Assembly (NCBI RefSeq): GCF_000379025.1
Contig: NZ_KB900620.1
Coordinates: 240,802 to 304,801 of the forward strand
Origin: Orenia marismortui DSM 5156
GTDB lineage: Bacteria > Bacillota > Halanaerobiia > Halobacteroidales > Halobacteroidaceae
DNA: 64,000 nucleotides
Direction: 5' to 3'
The translations under genes were made by a program, and so were the position numbers. Below, piece after piece: positions 42,597 to 53,706 of this stretch. A model generated the notes under the pieces. It was not told the origin of the DNA. It did not search any database and was given only the letters and a program-made list of their open reading frames with translations. The stretch's first letter is position 1. Every line of letters begins with the position of its first letter.

Positions 42597-42723
42597 ATTG
42601 TTCGTATTTTATAGTGTTTTTTTCAAACCGATATTAATACTAACATAAAAATCAGTAAAGGTCAACGATTAAGGCTAATTTTATATAAATATTTTTATTT
42701 TATGTTCGCTTTTCTTAAAAAAA
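42597..42723 (-). promoter_or_regulatory. Possible PurR-box-like words upstream of NCS2 paralog A
   Basis: ATTGTTCGTATTTT (42597-42610) and TATGTTCGCTTTT (42711-42723) resemble the Bacillus PurBox (AWWWCCGAACWWT, read on the other strand). A third copy, ATTGTTCGTATTG, lies at 48805-48817 above paralog C. The two here point the same way and are 100 bases apart, unlike the usual inverted pair. Confidence 0.35.
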
Positions 42724-42754
42724 GATATTTATTAATTAAATTCTAAAAAATAAT

Positions 42755-42780
42755 AAAAGGATGGTAGCTACCATCCTTTT
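42755..42780 (-). terminator. Terminator after pgl
   Basis: Perfect 13-base inverted repeat (42755-42767 / 42768-42780), then TTATTATTTTTT on the minus strand. Confidence 0.88.
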
Positions 42781-42817
42781 CAATTTTAGCTATTGTAGTT
42801 ATTCAACTTTATTGAAG

Positions 42818-43516
42818 TCAATCTAACAATATATCTGTAAAAATATACGATTCATCTATATCTTTTACAAGTTTTACTGGACATTCTTCAATAGAAATGT
42901 CTTTGTCTAAGAAACTTTTATAAGCATCAGCCTTCTTCTGACCAAAAAAGAGAAGAAAAGAAATTCTAGATTTTAAAATTAAATTTTTGGAGGCGCTTAT
43001 TCTTCTTACAGGAGGTTTAGGAGAATTATCTACTAAAATATATGAATCAAAATCCTCTTTAATCGATTGATGCTTTGGAAAAAGTGAAGCAGTATGTCCA
43101 TCTTCTCCTGCACTCAATATTACGATATCCATTTTGCCACCATATTTATCTAACTCTTTCCTGTACTTATTTAAGCCATAATTCTTTTGACTAGAATCAT
43201 ATATAAATGGATGCAAGTTCTCCTCAGTTAATTTTCCGCTTTCAATTAATTTATCTAAAAATGATTCTTTAGCAAGCTTAAAATTACTTTCATCACTATC
43301 TAATGGAACTAGTCGTTCATCTACCATAAAGATATGAACCTTATCCCAAGCAAGCTTAGAATCCTTTAGATGATTAAAAATACCAGAAACTGAACTCCCA
43401 CCAACAATACCTAAATTGATATAATCTTGATCTTCTAATAATTTTTCAATATTATTAATAATCTCTTTAGACGCTCTTTTTTCTAAATCTGCTCTTCTAT
43501 CTACTATAGTTTTCAT
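42818..43516 (-). CDS. pgl: 6-phosphogluconolactonase
   Basis: A 232-residue member of the NagB/Pgl fold family. LGIVGGSSVSGIFNHL, VHIFMVDERLVPLDSDESNF and LSAGEDGHTASLFPKH match the 6-phosphogluconolactonase pattern (DERxV and GxDGHTASLFPG), rather than glucosamine-6-phosphate deaminase. It hydrolyses 6-phosphogluconolactone in the oxidative pentose phosphate path; no zwf or gnd gene is near. It is inserted between two NCS2 paralogs, with its own terminator, so is probably a separate unit. The G-to-S change in GGSS and A-G-E for the usual G-x-D are mild departures. Confidence 0.82.
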   Translation of the reverse strand: MKTIVDRRADLEKRASKEIINNIEKLLEDQDYINLGIVGGSSVSGIFNHLKDSKLAWDKVHIFMVDERLVPLDSDESNFKLAKESFLDKLIESGKLTEENLHPFIYDSSQKNYGLNKYRKELDKYGGKMDIVILSAGEDGHTASLFPKHQSIKEDFDSYILVDNSPKPPVRRISASKNLILKSRISFLLFFGQKKADAYKSFLDKDISIEECPVKLVKDIDESYIFTDILLD

Positions 43517-43630
43517 AAAATCCTCCTCATATTATAAGTCTCTAATTAGAGTATATAAAGGGAAGATAAATTATTCAAAAATATAATAAATTAAAAAAGA
43601 TATAAAATTTATTCTATACCTCTTAAAAAA

Positions 43631-44947
43631 TTATATACCACTCATAAATATAAACTTTATTATAAATAAAATACCTAATAAATAAACAATCCAATGCACA
43701 TCTTTACCTTCGCCATGAAATAACTTAACTATTGGATACAAAATAAATCCTAAAGAAATACCATTAGCAATTGAATAAGTAAAAGGCATTGCTATAATCG
43801 TTACAAAAGCAGGTAGACTTTCAGCAATATTAGTCCATTCTAAATTTACTACATTCTTCATCATCATAAGTCCAACAATAATTAGAGCTGGCGCTGTAGC
43901 AACTGATGGAACAATTGAGATAATAGGACTAAAGAAGATTGATAATACAAAACAAAAAGCTACTACAACCCCTGTTAAACCTGTCTTCCCGCCTTGAGCT
44001 ATACCAGCTGCAGACTCTATACATGTAGTAACTGTTGGAGTTCCCATCATTGAACCTGCAATTGTTCCTAATGAATCTGATAATAATGCCTTATCTACCT
44101 TAGGCAAATTACCATCATCATCTAAAAATCCTGCCTGTTGGCTTAATCCTACCAGTGTTGCAGCAGTATCAAATAAATCTACAAATAAAAAAGCAAAGAT
44201 AACTGTTAAAATTCCTTTTTCCAAAACCCCTATTATATCTGCCTCAAAAGCTATCTTAGACCATACACTAAAATCTGGTACTTTCATAATACTTGTTGGC
44301 ATATCTGTTACCCCTAAAGGAATAGCTAAAATAGTTACTGCTATGATACCTATTAATATACTTCCTTTTATATCTTTAGCCATCAAAATTCCAGTAATAA
44401 TTAATCCTACTATTGCTAAAATAGTAGCTGGCTCTGTAAGATCACCTAAAGTTACTAAAGTTGCTCCATGGTTAACTACAATTCCAGAATTCTGCATCCC
44501 AATAAATGCAATAAAAAGCCCAATTCCGGCACTTACTGATAGTTTTAAAGTTTCTGGCATAGAATTGATTATTACCTGTCTTACTTTTGTAAAAGTCAAT
44601 AAAATAAATATGATCCCAGAAATAAAAACTGCTCCTAAAGCTTCTTGCCAACTAAATCCCATGCCTAAAACTACTGAATATGTAAAATAAGCACTTAACC
44701 CAAGCCCTGGAGTCAATGCAAAAGGATAATTAGTTAATAAAGCCATACATAATGTTGCAAAAGCAGCTGCCATAGCTGTAGCAATCATTACTGAATCAAA
44801 AGGCATTCCTGCTTGATTTAAAATATTTGGGTTAACAAAAATTATATAAGCCATAGTCATAAATGTAGTTAAGCCAGCAATTACCTCTTTTTTTAAAGTA
44901 GTATTATGTTCTGATAGTTCAAAAAAATCTTCTAGTACTTTTATCAT
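43631..44947 (-). CDS. NCS2-family purine permease, paralog B, guanine-riboswitch controlled
   Basis: 438 residues, clearly homologous along its length to paralogs A and C (GLTTFMTMAYIIFVNPNIL, FLFVDLFDTAATLVGLSQQAG and GTPTVTTCIESAAGIAQGG). A guanine-type riboswitch and terminator precede it, so guanine or hypoxanthine is the likely substrate. A cysteine replaces tyrosine at the VTTYVES site, a local difference from A and C. Start set at ATG 44947; TTG 44950 is also in frame. Confidence 0.88.
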   Translation of the reverse strand: MIKVLEDFFELSEHNTTLKKEVIAGLTTFMTMAYIIFVNPNILNQAGMPFDSVMIATAMAAAFATLCMALLTNYPFALTPGLGLSAYFTYSVVLGMGFSWQEALGAVFISGIIFILLTFTKVRQVIINSMPETLKLSVSAGIGLFIAFIGMQNSGIVVNHGATLVTLGDLTEPATILAIVGLIITGILMAKDIKGSILIGIIAVTILAIPLGVTDMPTSIMKVPDFSVWSKIAFEADIIGVLEKGILTVIFAFLFVDLFDTAATLVGLSQQAGFLDDDGNLPKVDKALLSDSLGTIAGSMMGTPTVTTCIESAAGIAQGGKTGLTGVVVAFCFVLSIFFSPIISIVPSVATAPALIIVGLMMMKNVVNLEWTNIAESLPAFVTIIAMPFTYSIANGISLGFILYPIVKLFHGEGKDVHWIVYLLGILFIIKFIFMSGI

Positions 44948-45021
44948 CAATATCCCCTCTCTAGTAATTAATAACCTTTGTATAAATTACTTATATAAGT
45001 ATGTTAAATAAAAAATAAAAA

Positions 45022-45059
45022 ATCCCAAACTATAGCTTAATTAAGCTATAGTTTGGGAT
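45022..45059 (-). terminator. Attenuator of the first purine riboswitch
   Basis: Perfect 19-base inverted repeat (45022-45040 / 45041-45059) followed by TTTTTTATTTTTTATT on the minus strand, between aptamer and permease gene. Confidence 0.92.
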
Positions 45060-45103
45060 ATACAAGACAATAAGATATAATAATCAATATGTTTATCTTG
45101 CTA

Positions 45104-45172
45104 CCCCGTAGTTGATTAGTTTCCGGCTAATCGGTAGAAACTTTCAAGCCAATTCTTGAAATTATACGGAAT
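45104..45172 (-). ncRNA. Purine (guanine-type) riboswitch upstream of NCS2 paralog B
   Basis: The minus strand reads TTCCGTATAATTTCAAG, GTTTCTACCGATTAGCC and AACTAATCAACTACGGGG. P1 pairs TTCCGTA with TACGGGG. The base before the conserved UAC is C (the position-74 equivalent), so guanine or hypoxanthine rather than adenine should be the ligand. Confidence 0.94.
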
Positions 45173-45210
45173 TATTATTAATTGTGCTTTAAATTCACTA
45201 ATTTTTATTA

Positions 45211-45239
45211 ATTATATGACAGAGGGCTAAACTTGTCAA
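45211..45239 (-). promoter_or_regulatory. Sigma-A promoter of the riboswitch-NCS2 B unit
   Basis: TTGACA (45234-45239), 17 bases, TATAAT (45211-45216) on the minus strand: perfect consensus. Confidence 0.9.
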
Positions 45240-45275
45240 GTTTTATAAAAATTTAAGCAATAGATTTTTAAAAAA

Positions 45276-46925
45276 TTACAATTGATAATTTTCAATTAAA
45301 TTATGTAAACTTTGAGACATTTCAGCCAATTCCTCAGCAGATTCAGTTGATTCTTCAGACATATTCTTCACCTCAGAAATTATATTTATTACATCCTTGC
45401 TATCTATAACTAGCCCTTTTGCTGATGAATTAGATTCCTTGGTATGAGAAAATGTTTCTTCAACTAAGTTAGACATCTCTTGAAATGATATACCTGTATC
45501 CTCAATCAACCTTTTTCCTTCAGCAGTCTCTTTTTTTACTTTATCTACAGCCTTTAATCCTAAATCTGATTTTTCTTTAACTTGATCTATTAAATTTATT
45601 ATCTCTTCAGTTGCTTTAGTAGTATCACTAGCTAAATCTTTAATTTCAGAAGCTACTACTGCAAAACCTCTACCATAATCACCAGCCCTAGCTGCTTCTA
45701 TAGTTGCATTTAATGCTAATAAATCTGTTTGCTCTGCAATCTTTGTAATCATAGTCACTATACTACTTATTTCTTTTGAGGTAGAATCTAAACTACTGAT
45801 AGTGGATTTACTATCTTCAACTGCTTGATTGATTTCTTCCATTTTGATAGCTAAATCTCTAATCTTATATCTTCCTATTTTAACCTTAGAATGAGAATTT
45901 TCAGCAAATCCTTCTATCTGCTGACTACTACTAGCCACTTGTTTAATTGATTTAATAATATTTTTAATCTTTAAGTTAGCTGTTGCCACAACTGAATCAG
46001 CCGATTCTGAAAATACAGATAAATCATGACTATGTTCTGATATTTCATCTATAATCCCTAATATCCTATCTAACAAATTACTTTGTGATTCTATAGCTTT
46101 ATTTAATCCATCTGCTAACTGACCTAACTCATCCTTACTCCTAACCTCCAATTTCTCTCGTAAGTCACCTCTAGCAATCTTACTAATTGCTAATAATATT
46201 TTATTTAGATTTATCGTAATATAATTTGAGAAAATAATTATAACTACAGCCATTAGTAAAATAGTTATTACAAAAGTAATTAGTAATATAGTCGAAATCT
46301 TTTCTCTATATCTAGATATGGTTTGACTAGCATTTTAAACAATATTATTAATCTTTCCATGGTAGCTACTAGAAATAATTAGAAGTTTCGTTCCTGGTAT
46401 TGTCTTAACATAACTCAACCTGAATTCTTCTTCACCAGTCTTAGAATTTTTATGGAAATAGTCAACAATACCACCACCAGATTTGGCAACATTAACAAAT
46501 TCTTGTACTATGTATTTTCCAACAGAATCCTGTAATTCCCACTGATTTTCTCCTTGTAATGTAGTATTAGTTGGATAAGATATAACTTCTCCTTTATAAT
46601 TATAAATTATAAAAAAATTATTTTCTCCAAACTGAATTTGCTTATTATGTTGCCTAAGTAAATTTTTTAGTTCTAATTCACTTAATTCAGAAGATTTACG
46701 TTTATAAATTTGCGATAAACTATTAGCCATAATATCAACCTTACTTTTCATATTACTTACCTCTTCTTCTAATAGTACCTGTTTTAAATTCTCTTGATTA
46801 ATGATTTTTAGCCGTTTTAATTGGTACTGAGTTGATGCTCCTAATATTAACATAGCTATTAAAAAAGTAGTTCCTATTCCTAATAAGATTTTATATCTTA
46901 ATCTCAAATCCCTTAACTTTTGCAT
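45276..46925 (-). pseudogene. Methyl-accepting chemotaxis protein gene interrupted by one in-frame stop
   Basis: Two open frames, 46925-46335 and 46253-45276, lie in the same reading frame and are separated by a single TAA at 46335-46337. The first part has TM1 (about 13-33) and a Cache-type extracellular sensor ending SSSYHGKINNIV. Sequence continues after the TAA as [19 protein letters not shown], the start of TM2, then HAMP ([15 protein letters not shown]) and the signalling domain with the conserved hairpin tip region [19 protein letters not shown]. The unbroken protein would have 550 codons. AAAGGAGATG precedes the ATG. Either a recent nonsense mutation, a sequencing error or an assembly error; read-through of TAA is unlikely. 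Confidence 0.88.
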
Positions 46926-46998
46926 CTTTACTACATCTCCTTTTCTAAATTATAAGTATATTAAATAGATTCTCATATTTATTTTCTATCTAAAAACA

Positions 46999-47047
46999 AA
47001 ACTACTAACATGTATTGAAAATGATTTTCAATACATGTTAGTAGTTT
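46999..47047. repeat. 49-base perfect palindrome with a Fur-box-like core
   Basis: 23-base arms (46999-47021 / 47025-47047) around TGA. The centre, TGAAAATGATTTTCA, matches the 7-1-7 Fur consensus at 13 of 15 positions. It lies 74 bases upstream of the chemoreceptor start. It could be a metal-responsive operator or a strong hairpin. Confidence 0.6.
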
Positions 47048-47110
47048 AACATTTTTTATTCATTTATGTCAACATTTTAAAAAGTTTAAAATTAATCTAT
47101 AAAATACAAA

Positions 47111-47143
47111 AAAAGATAATTCACATAGTGTGAATTATCTTTT
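47111..47143 (-). terminator. Terminator after NCS2 paralog C
   Basis: 15-base arms (47111-47125 / 47129-47143) with loop TAG, then TTTGTATTTT on the minus strand. Confidence 0.87.
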
Positions 47144-47167
47144 TGACTATATTTATTCATCAGAAGA

Positions 47168-48484
47168 TTAAGCTCCTCCTAAAAAGATATATTTCAGAAT
47201 AAATAAGGCTCCTAGTAGATACACAACCCAATGCACATCTTTTCCTTCACCATGAAATAACTTCACGATAGGATATAAAATAAATCCTAAAGAAATACCA
47301 GTAGCAATTGAGTAAGTGAAAGGCATTGCAATTATTGTTACAAAGGCTGGCAAACTTTCAGCTATATTCTCCCATTCAATATGAACTGCATTCCTTAACA
47401 TTAATGAACCTACAATGATCAAAGCAGGTGCAGTAGCAGCAGCTGGCACAATTGCAATTACTGGAGTAAAGAAGATTGATAATAAGAAACAAAGTGAAAT
47501 AACCACACCTGTTAAACCTGTTCTTCCTCCTTGAGCAACACCAGAAGCTGATTCAACATAAGTGGTAACCGTTGGTGTTCCCATCATAGATCCAGCAATT
47601 GTTCCTACTGAGTCAGCCAATAATGCTCTTTCTACCTTAGGCAAGTTACCATCTTCATCTAAGAATCCTGCTTGTTGACTTACACCTACCAAAGTTCCTG
47701 CTGTATCAAATAAATCTACAAATAAAAATGCAAATATTATTGTCAAAATTCCTTTGCCCCATGCCCCAGCGATATCAGCCTTAAACAATACTGGAGACCA
47801 ACTAGATAATGTCGGCACTTCAAAAATCTTTTGAGGCATTTCTGCTACACCTAAAGGAATAGCCAAAATAGTAATAATAATAATCCCCCATAAAATACTT
47901 CCTTTTACTTCTTTAGCCATTAATAGGCCAGTTATAATAATCCCTACTATAGCCAAAATTGCGCTAGGATCTGTTAAATCACCTAAAGTAACTAAAGTTG
48001 CTCCGTGATCTACAACAACTCCCGCATTTTGCATTCCTATAAATGCAATAAACAATCCAATACCAGCACTTACCGCTGATTTTAAAGTATTTGGCATAGC
48101 ATTAATAATAGTCTCTCTAACTTTAGTTAGAGTTAACAATAAAAAAACAACTCCAGAAATAAATACTGCCCCTAAAGCTTCTTGCCAGCTAAGTCCCATT
48201 CCTAATACAACAGTATAGGTAAAGTAAGCATTAAGCCCCATACCTGGTGCTAACGCAAAAGGATAATTAGCTAAGAAAGCCATACATAAAGTCGCAAAAG
48301 CAGCTGAAATAGCAGTAGCAATCATTACTGCTTGAAAAGGCATCCCCGTCGCTTTAACAATACTTGGATTCACAAAAATAATATAAGCCATAGTCATAAA
48401 AGTAGTAATTCCAGCAACAACCTCAGTCTTAATATTTGTGTTGTTTTCTGATAGTTTAAAAATTCTTTCCAAAAAAGTAGCCAT
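47168..48484 (-). CDS. NCS2-family purine permease, paralog C, guanine-riboswitch controlled
   Basis: 438 residues of the AzgA/PbuG group, with GITTFMTMAYIIFVNPSIV, NYPFALAPGMGLNAYFTY and GTPTVTTYVESASGVAQGG as in its paralogs. A guanine-type riboswitch with terminator lies upstream, so like B it should be shut down by guanine or hypoxanthine. The B and C copies share long identical segments (for example FIGMQN, HGATLVTLGDLT), pointing to a fairly recent duplication including the riboswitch. GGAGGG precedes the ATG. Confidence 0.9.
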   Translation of the reverse strand: MATFLERIFKLSENNTNIKTEVVAGITTFMTMAYIIFVNPSIVKATGMPFQAVMIATAISAAFATLCMAFLANYPFALAPGMGLNAYFTYTVVLGMGLSWQEALGAVFISGVVFLLLTLTKVRETIINAMPNTLKSAVSAGIGLFIAFIGMQNAGVVVDHGATLVTLGDLTDPSAILAIVGIIITGLLMAKEVKGSILWGIIIITILAIPLGVAEMPQKIFEVPTLSSWSPVLFKADIAGAWGKGILTIIFAFLFVDLFDTAGTLVGVSQQAGFLDEDGNLPKVERALLADSVGTIAGSMMGTPTVTTYVESASGVAQGGRTGLTGVVISLCFLLSIFFTPVIAIVPAAATAPALIIVGSLMLRNAVHIEWENIAESLPAFVTIIAMPFTYSIATGISLGFILYPIVKLFHGEGKDVHWVVYLLGALFILKYIFLGGA

Positions 48485-48535
48485 TAAAGTTCCCTCCTAC
48501 TATTAAGATATTTTTATTAGAATTAAAATAAAAAA

Positions 48536-48575
48536 TTCCCAAGATATAATTCCATTTAGAATTAATAACTTGGGA
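48536..48575 (-). terminator. Attenuator of the second purine riboswitch
   Basis: TTCCCAAG pairs with CTTGGGA (48536-48575) with an inner GAATT/AATTC pairing, followed by T-rich sequence on the minus strand. Confidence 0.75.
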
Positions 48576-48604
48576 TCAAGATGTAGTTTTAAAACTAACA
48601 TCAA

Positions 48605-48676
48605 CATCCCGTAGTCGATTAGTTTACGGCTAATCGGTAGAAACTTTCAGGCCATATCCCTGATATTATACGGAAT
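48605..48676 (-). ncRNA. Purine (guanine-type) riboswitch upstream of NCS2 paralog C
   Basis: TTCCGTATAATATCAGG, GTTTCTACCGATTAGCC and CTAATCGACTACGGGA on the minus strand. P1 is TTCCGTA with TACGGGA. GACTAC carries the C that selects guanine/hypoxanthine. Confidence 0.95.
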
Positions 48677-48742
48677 TACTTATACTTTTATTTTATTAAA
48701 ATCAGTTTAAAAAATTCAGTTTCATCTCTTGTTTACAATATA

Positions 48743-48771
48743 ATATTAACATAAAGATGATTAATGTTCAA
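48743..48771 (-). promoter_or_regulatory. Promoter of the riboswitch-NCS2 C unit
   Basis: TTGAAC (48766-48771), 17 bases, TAATAT (48743-48748) on the minus strand, about 70 bases before the aptamer. Confidence 0.65.
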
Positions 48772-48833
48772 GAATAAACTAATATTTTTTTAATTTATAA
48801 TTTTATTGTTCGTATTGTCTCTTTCTACATGAC

Positions 48834-49376
48834 CTATTCAACTAAACCAACTCTATCAACAAAGTATTTCATTCCTATTCCCATCCCTACATATATCGGA
48901 AAGGAGTAATAATATTTCCAATTAATCAACACGTATATACCTACCTTAGTAAATAAAGGCTCTAAAACAAAGCTAGCGATAAATGATGAGATTATTAATG
49001 CAATTAAAAATTGTTTCCACTTATAGAAATACTGATAAACTAAAGCATAAGTAATTGGTAAAAAACTGAGATTAAATGGATTCAAAAGAGGATGAGTTGC
49101 TGGAAAAAGTTGATAAGGATAAGCCCACAAGATCATCTGTAACCCTATCCAATCCAAAATTATAGAAATCAAGGACATAAGTGATACATATAATAATACC
49201 TCCTGTAACCTATTTCTATCAATTAATTTCCATAAAATAAAGAATGGAATAAGTAGCATAAATATTAATAGCCACCATTGTGGTGTATATAAGACACTTT
49301 TTAACCAATACTCTTGAGCTACATTATCTATCATTTTATTCAACCGAATTATCTCCTCAAATGCTTTTTGATTCAT
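48834..49376 (-). CDS. Small multi-pass membrane protein (CBO0543-like), second of a pair
   Basis: 180 residues with about five hydrophobic helices. The pattern YTPQWWLLIFMLLIPFFILWKLIDRNRLQEVLLYVSLMS (seen in parts), then WAYPYQLFP and NLSFLPITYALVYQYFYKWK, resembles the CBO0543 group of Firmicute membrane proteins, which have no known function. Its start overlaps the stop of the preceding gene by 4 bases (ATGA), so the two are translated together. No neighbour suggests a role; it ends just before the control region of NCS2 C. Confidence 0.6.
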   Translation of the reverse strand: MNQKAFEEIIRLNKMIDNVAQEYWLKSVLYTPQWWLLIFMLLIPFFILWKLIDRNRLQEVLLYVSLMSLISIILDWIGLQMILWAYPYQLFPATHPLLNPFNLSFLPITYALVYQYFYKWKQFLIALIISSFIASFVLEPLFTKVGIYVLINWKYYYSFPIYVGMGIGMKYFVDRVGLVE

Positions 49377-49861
49377 TGTTTATCACTCTTTAATAAACTT
49401 TCAACTTTATTAGAATATTTAGTCCTTAATCTATAATGAGCATAAAAGATCAAAAATAGTAGCCAATCAGACAAATAAGAATATATTAGATTCCATCCTA
49501 GTCCATGCTCTATACCAGTTAATTTTAAGGCAATCGCTTCAATTAATACAGCAATTACTGTCCACCCAAAGATATAGATTAACATATTAAAAGTCTTCTG
49601 TGTTTTAGGTAAACACTGAATAAATAGATAAGTTACTACAAAATAAACTCCTAAATCATCCAAATAATGTCTAATGATTATTTGAGGTTTCTTAGCGGCA
49701 GTATATTTCCAGAAAGGATAATGATGAACTAATATATCGGTCATCAATCCTAAGATCATAGCTATATAACAGGTTGGAGAGTATTCAAAAAATTTACTTC
49801 GGTCAGCAAATTTTAAAAAAACGAGCCAAGATATAATAAATAATGTAATAGAAAAAGCCAT
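49373..49861 (-). CDS. Small multi-pass membrane protein, first of a pair
   Basis: 162 residues with about four or five helices: a start FSITLFIISWLVFLKFADR, then the HHYPFWKYTAAKKPQII region and a C-terminal LLFLIFYAHYRLRTKYSNK. The short tail is charged. It shows the same general plan as its partner (aromatic-rich loop, W-x-Y motif) and may belong to the same CBO0543-like group. The function is unknown. The pair probably forms a hetero-oligomer, inferred from their overlapping genes. A weak ribosome site (GAGAGGACG) precedes the ATG. Confidence 0.6.
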   Translation of the reverse strand: MAFSITLFIISWLVFLKFADRSKFFEYSPTCYIAMILGLMTDILVHHYPFWKYTAAKKPQIIIRHYLDDLGVYFVVTYLFIQCLPKTQKTFNMLIYIFGWTVIAVLIEAIALKLTGIEHGLGWNLIYSYLSDWLLFLIFYAHYRLRTKYSNKVESLLKSDKQ

Positions 49862-50034
49862 ATAGAATCGTCCTCTCAGCTAGGAATTTTCCTTTATAGC
49901 CTATCCAAATAATATGAGAGGTATTAGTGATTCATTAAGTAATGTATAAGCTTCTTTTGATTATATTTTTTCCCTCTAACCCACCTTCAAACCTTCATAG
50001 ACTTTTTGTAATAGATTCACTCACAATTCAAACT

Positions 50035-50065
50035 AAAGAAAGAATGCATAATGCATTCTTTCTTT
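50035..50065 (-). terminator. Terminator after guaA
   Basis: 15-base arms (50035-50049 / 50051-50065). The 5' arm begins at the guaA stop codon; T-tract on the minus strand is short (AGTTTG), so efficiency is uncertain. Confidence 0.65.
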
Positions 50066-51612
50066 TACTCCCACTCAATAGTTGCTGGTGGTTTAGATGT
50101 AATATCATAAACTACCCTATTTACCTGTGGTACTTCATTGGTAATTCTAGTAGATATCTTTTCTAATACCTCATAAGGGATTCTAGCCCAGTCAGCAGTC
50201 ATTGCATCCTTACTCTTAACAGCTCTTAAACCGATTGTATAACAGTATGTCCGTCCATCTCCCATAACACCTACACTACGCATTGGAGGTAAGACAGCAA
50301 AGTACTGCCATATCTCTCTACCTAAACCGGCATTTTTAATCTCTTCTCTATAAATAGCATCTGCTTCTTTTAAAATCTCTAATTTTTCTTGAGTAACCTC
50401 TCTTAAAACTCTAATTCCTAGCCCTGGTCCTGGGAAAGGTTGTCTCCAAACAATCTCATCAGGTAAACCTAACTCTGAACCTACTTCACGTACTTCGTCT
50501 TTAAATAGCTCTCTTAATGGTTCAATTAACTTAAATTCCATATCTTCTGGTAATCCACCTACATTGTGATGACTCTTAATAGTAGAAGAACCTTCACTAC
50601 CTCCACTCTCAATCACATCAGAATAGATAGTTCCTTGTACTAAATATTTAGCATTACCGACTTTAGCAGCTTCCTCTTCAAATACTCTAATAAATTGATT
50701 ACCAATAATCTTACGCTTCTCTTCTGGATCTGCTATCCCTGCTAGCTTAGATAAGAATCTCTCTTGAGCATTTACATAGACTAGATTCATATCAAATTCT
50801 TTAGTAAAGGTATCCTCTACCTCTTGACCTTCATTCTTCCTTAATAAACCATGATCTACAAAAATACAAGTCAATTGATCTCCAATTGCTCTATGAACTA
50901 AAGCAGCAGCTACTGAAGAGTCTACTCCACCAGATAATCCACAGATAACCTGAGCATCTCCTACTCTTTCCTTGATCTCTGCCACTGTTTCCTCAATATA
51001 ATTACTAGTTGTCCAATCACCTTGGCACTGACATACATTGTACAAAAAGTTATTTATGATTTCCGTTCCTCTTGGTGTATGCACTACTTCTGGGTGAAAT
51101 TGAACACCATAAAATCCTTTCTCTTGATTTCCTACAGCAGCAGCTGGAGAGTTTTCCGTATAACCAATGATTTCAAAACCTTCAGGTACTTGTGTTACTC
51201 TATCTCCATGGCTCATCCAACACTCAAGATTATCACCTAAATCAGTGAAGATATCCATCTCATTTTTGACATTCATCATTGCTCTTCCATATTCACGGCT
51301 GTCTGCACGCTCTACCTTTCCACCTGATAGTGTATGGCACATTATTTGCATCCCATAACAGATACCAAAAATCGGTACTCCTAATTCAAAGATCTCCTCA
51401 TCTACATAAGGTGCATCTTCTACATATACACTGGCAGGCCCCCCTGAAAAGATAATCCCCTTTGGATTTAATTCTTTAATTCTATCTACTGAAACATCAT
51501 AAGGTAATACTTCAGAATAAACATTAGACTCCCTTACTCTTCTTGCAATTAGTTTACTATACTGTGCTCCAAAATCTAATACCAAAATTAGTTCATGGTT
51601 ATTATTATCCAT
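50065..51612 (-). CDS. guaA: GMP synthase (glutamine-hydrolysing)
   Basis: 515 residues. The class I glutamine amidotransferase domain has GICYGMQ with the catalytic Cys, and FHPEVVHT with His/Glu. The synthetase domain has the P-loop [16 protein letters not shown], and the C-terminal dimerisation segment ends in KPPATIEWE. It converts XMP to GMP. A guanine-type riboswitch with terminator sits in its leader, closing a feedback loop with the permeases under the same ligand. The frame extends to 51630, but GAGGGGGAAG fits ATG 51612. Confidence 0.97.
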   Translation of the reverse strand: MDNNNHELILVLDFGAQYSKLIARRVRESNVYSEVLPYDVSVDRIKELNPKGIIFSGGPASVYVEDAPYVDEEIFELGVPIFGICYGMQIMCHTLSGGKVERADSREYGRAMMNVKNEMDIFTDLGDNLECWMSHGDRVTQVPEGFEIIGYTENSPAAAVGNQEKGFYGVQFHPEVVHTPRGTEIINNFLYNVCQCQGDWTTSNYIEETVAEIKERVGDAQVICGLSGGVDSSVAAALVHRAIGDQLTCIFVDHGLLRKNEGQEVEDTFTKEFDMNLVYVNAQERFLSKLAGIADPEEKRKIIGNQFIRVFEEEAAKVGNAKYLVQGTIYSDVIESGGSEGSSTIKSHHNVGGLPEDMEFKLIEPLRELFKDEVREVGSELGLPDEIVWRQPFPGPGLGIRVLREVTQEKLEILKEADAIYREEIKNAGLGREIWQYFAVLPPMRSVGVMGDGRTYCYTIGLRAVKSKDAMTADWARIPYEVLEKISTRITNEVPQVNRVVYDITSKPPATIEWE

Positions 51613-51663
51613 TATTAGCTTCCCCCTCAAAATAATTATTTCCTTAACTCAATATAAAAATAA

Positions 51664-51709
51664 ATCTCCCAAAAAATAAACCTAGAGTAGGGATTATAAG
51701 TTGGGAGAT
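51664..51709 (-). terminator. Attenuator of the guaA riboswitch
   Basis: ATCTCCCAA (51664-51672) and TTGGGAGAT (51701-51709) with a partly structured interior, then TTATTTTTAT on the minus strand. Confidence 0.78.
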
Positions 51710-51760
51710 AGAGATATACTGTTATTGATATATAGCTATAAATATACCAATGACACTATA

Positions 51761-51829
51761 TCTCGTAGTCAGCTAGTTTATGGCTAGCCGGTAGAAACTA
51801 ACGAGCCCTATTCTCGAAATTATACGAAA
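51761..51829 (-). ncRNA. Purine (guanine-type) riboswitch upstream of guaA
   Basis: TTTCGTATAATTTCGAG, GTTTCTACCGGCTAGCC and AACTAGCTGACTACGAGA on the minus strand; P1 is TTTCGTA with TACGAGA. The GACTAC box selects guanine/hypoxanthine. Confidence 0.95.
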
Positions 51830-51873
51830 CAATGTCAAAATTTATTATTTAGTTGTTATCTTCTATATCTTGT

Positions 51874-51902
51874 AGTATAAATTAGATTTTTATCATTGTC
51901 AA
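51874..51902 (-). promoter_or_regulatory. Sigma-A promoter of guaA
   Basis: TTGACA (51897-51902), 17 bases, TATACT (51874-51879) on the minus strand, 45 bases before the aptamer. Confidence 0.85.
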
Positions 51903-51952
51903 GTTTAAAAGAATTTTAGAATTAAAGCAAAGAATTTGCTTATCCTAAAATA

Positions 51953-51979
51953 AAAGACCCCTAAAAATTAGGGGTCTTT
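51953..51979 (-). terminator. Terminator after groEL
   Basis: AAAGACCCCTAA / TTAGGGGTCTTT (51953-51964 / 51968-51979), loop AAA, then TATTTTAGG on the minus strand. Confidence 0.88.
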
Positions 51980-51995
51980 AAAATCAATTATTTAA

Positions 51996-53702
<1,707 letters not shown>

Positions 53703-53706
53703 CTAA

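Noticed and set aside
46335-46337. Programmed stop-codon read-through in the chemoreceptor
   Set aside because: TAA is not used for selenocysteine or pyrrolysine and no recoding signal is seen; mutation or sequence error is simpler.
50065-51358. Plus-strand open frames within guaA
   Set aside because: Antisense shadows; the guaA reading is complete and conserved.
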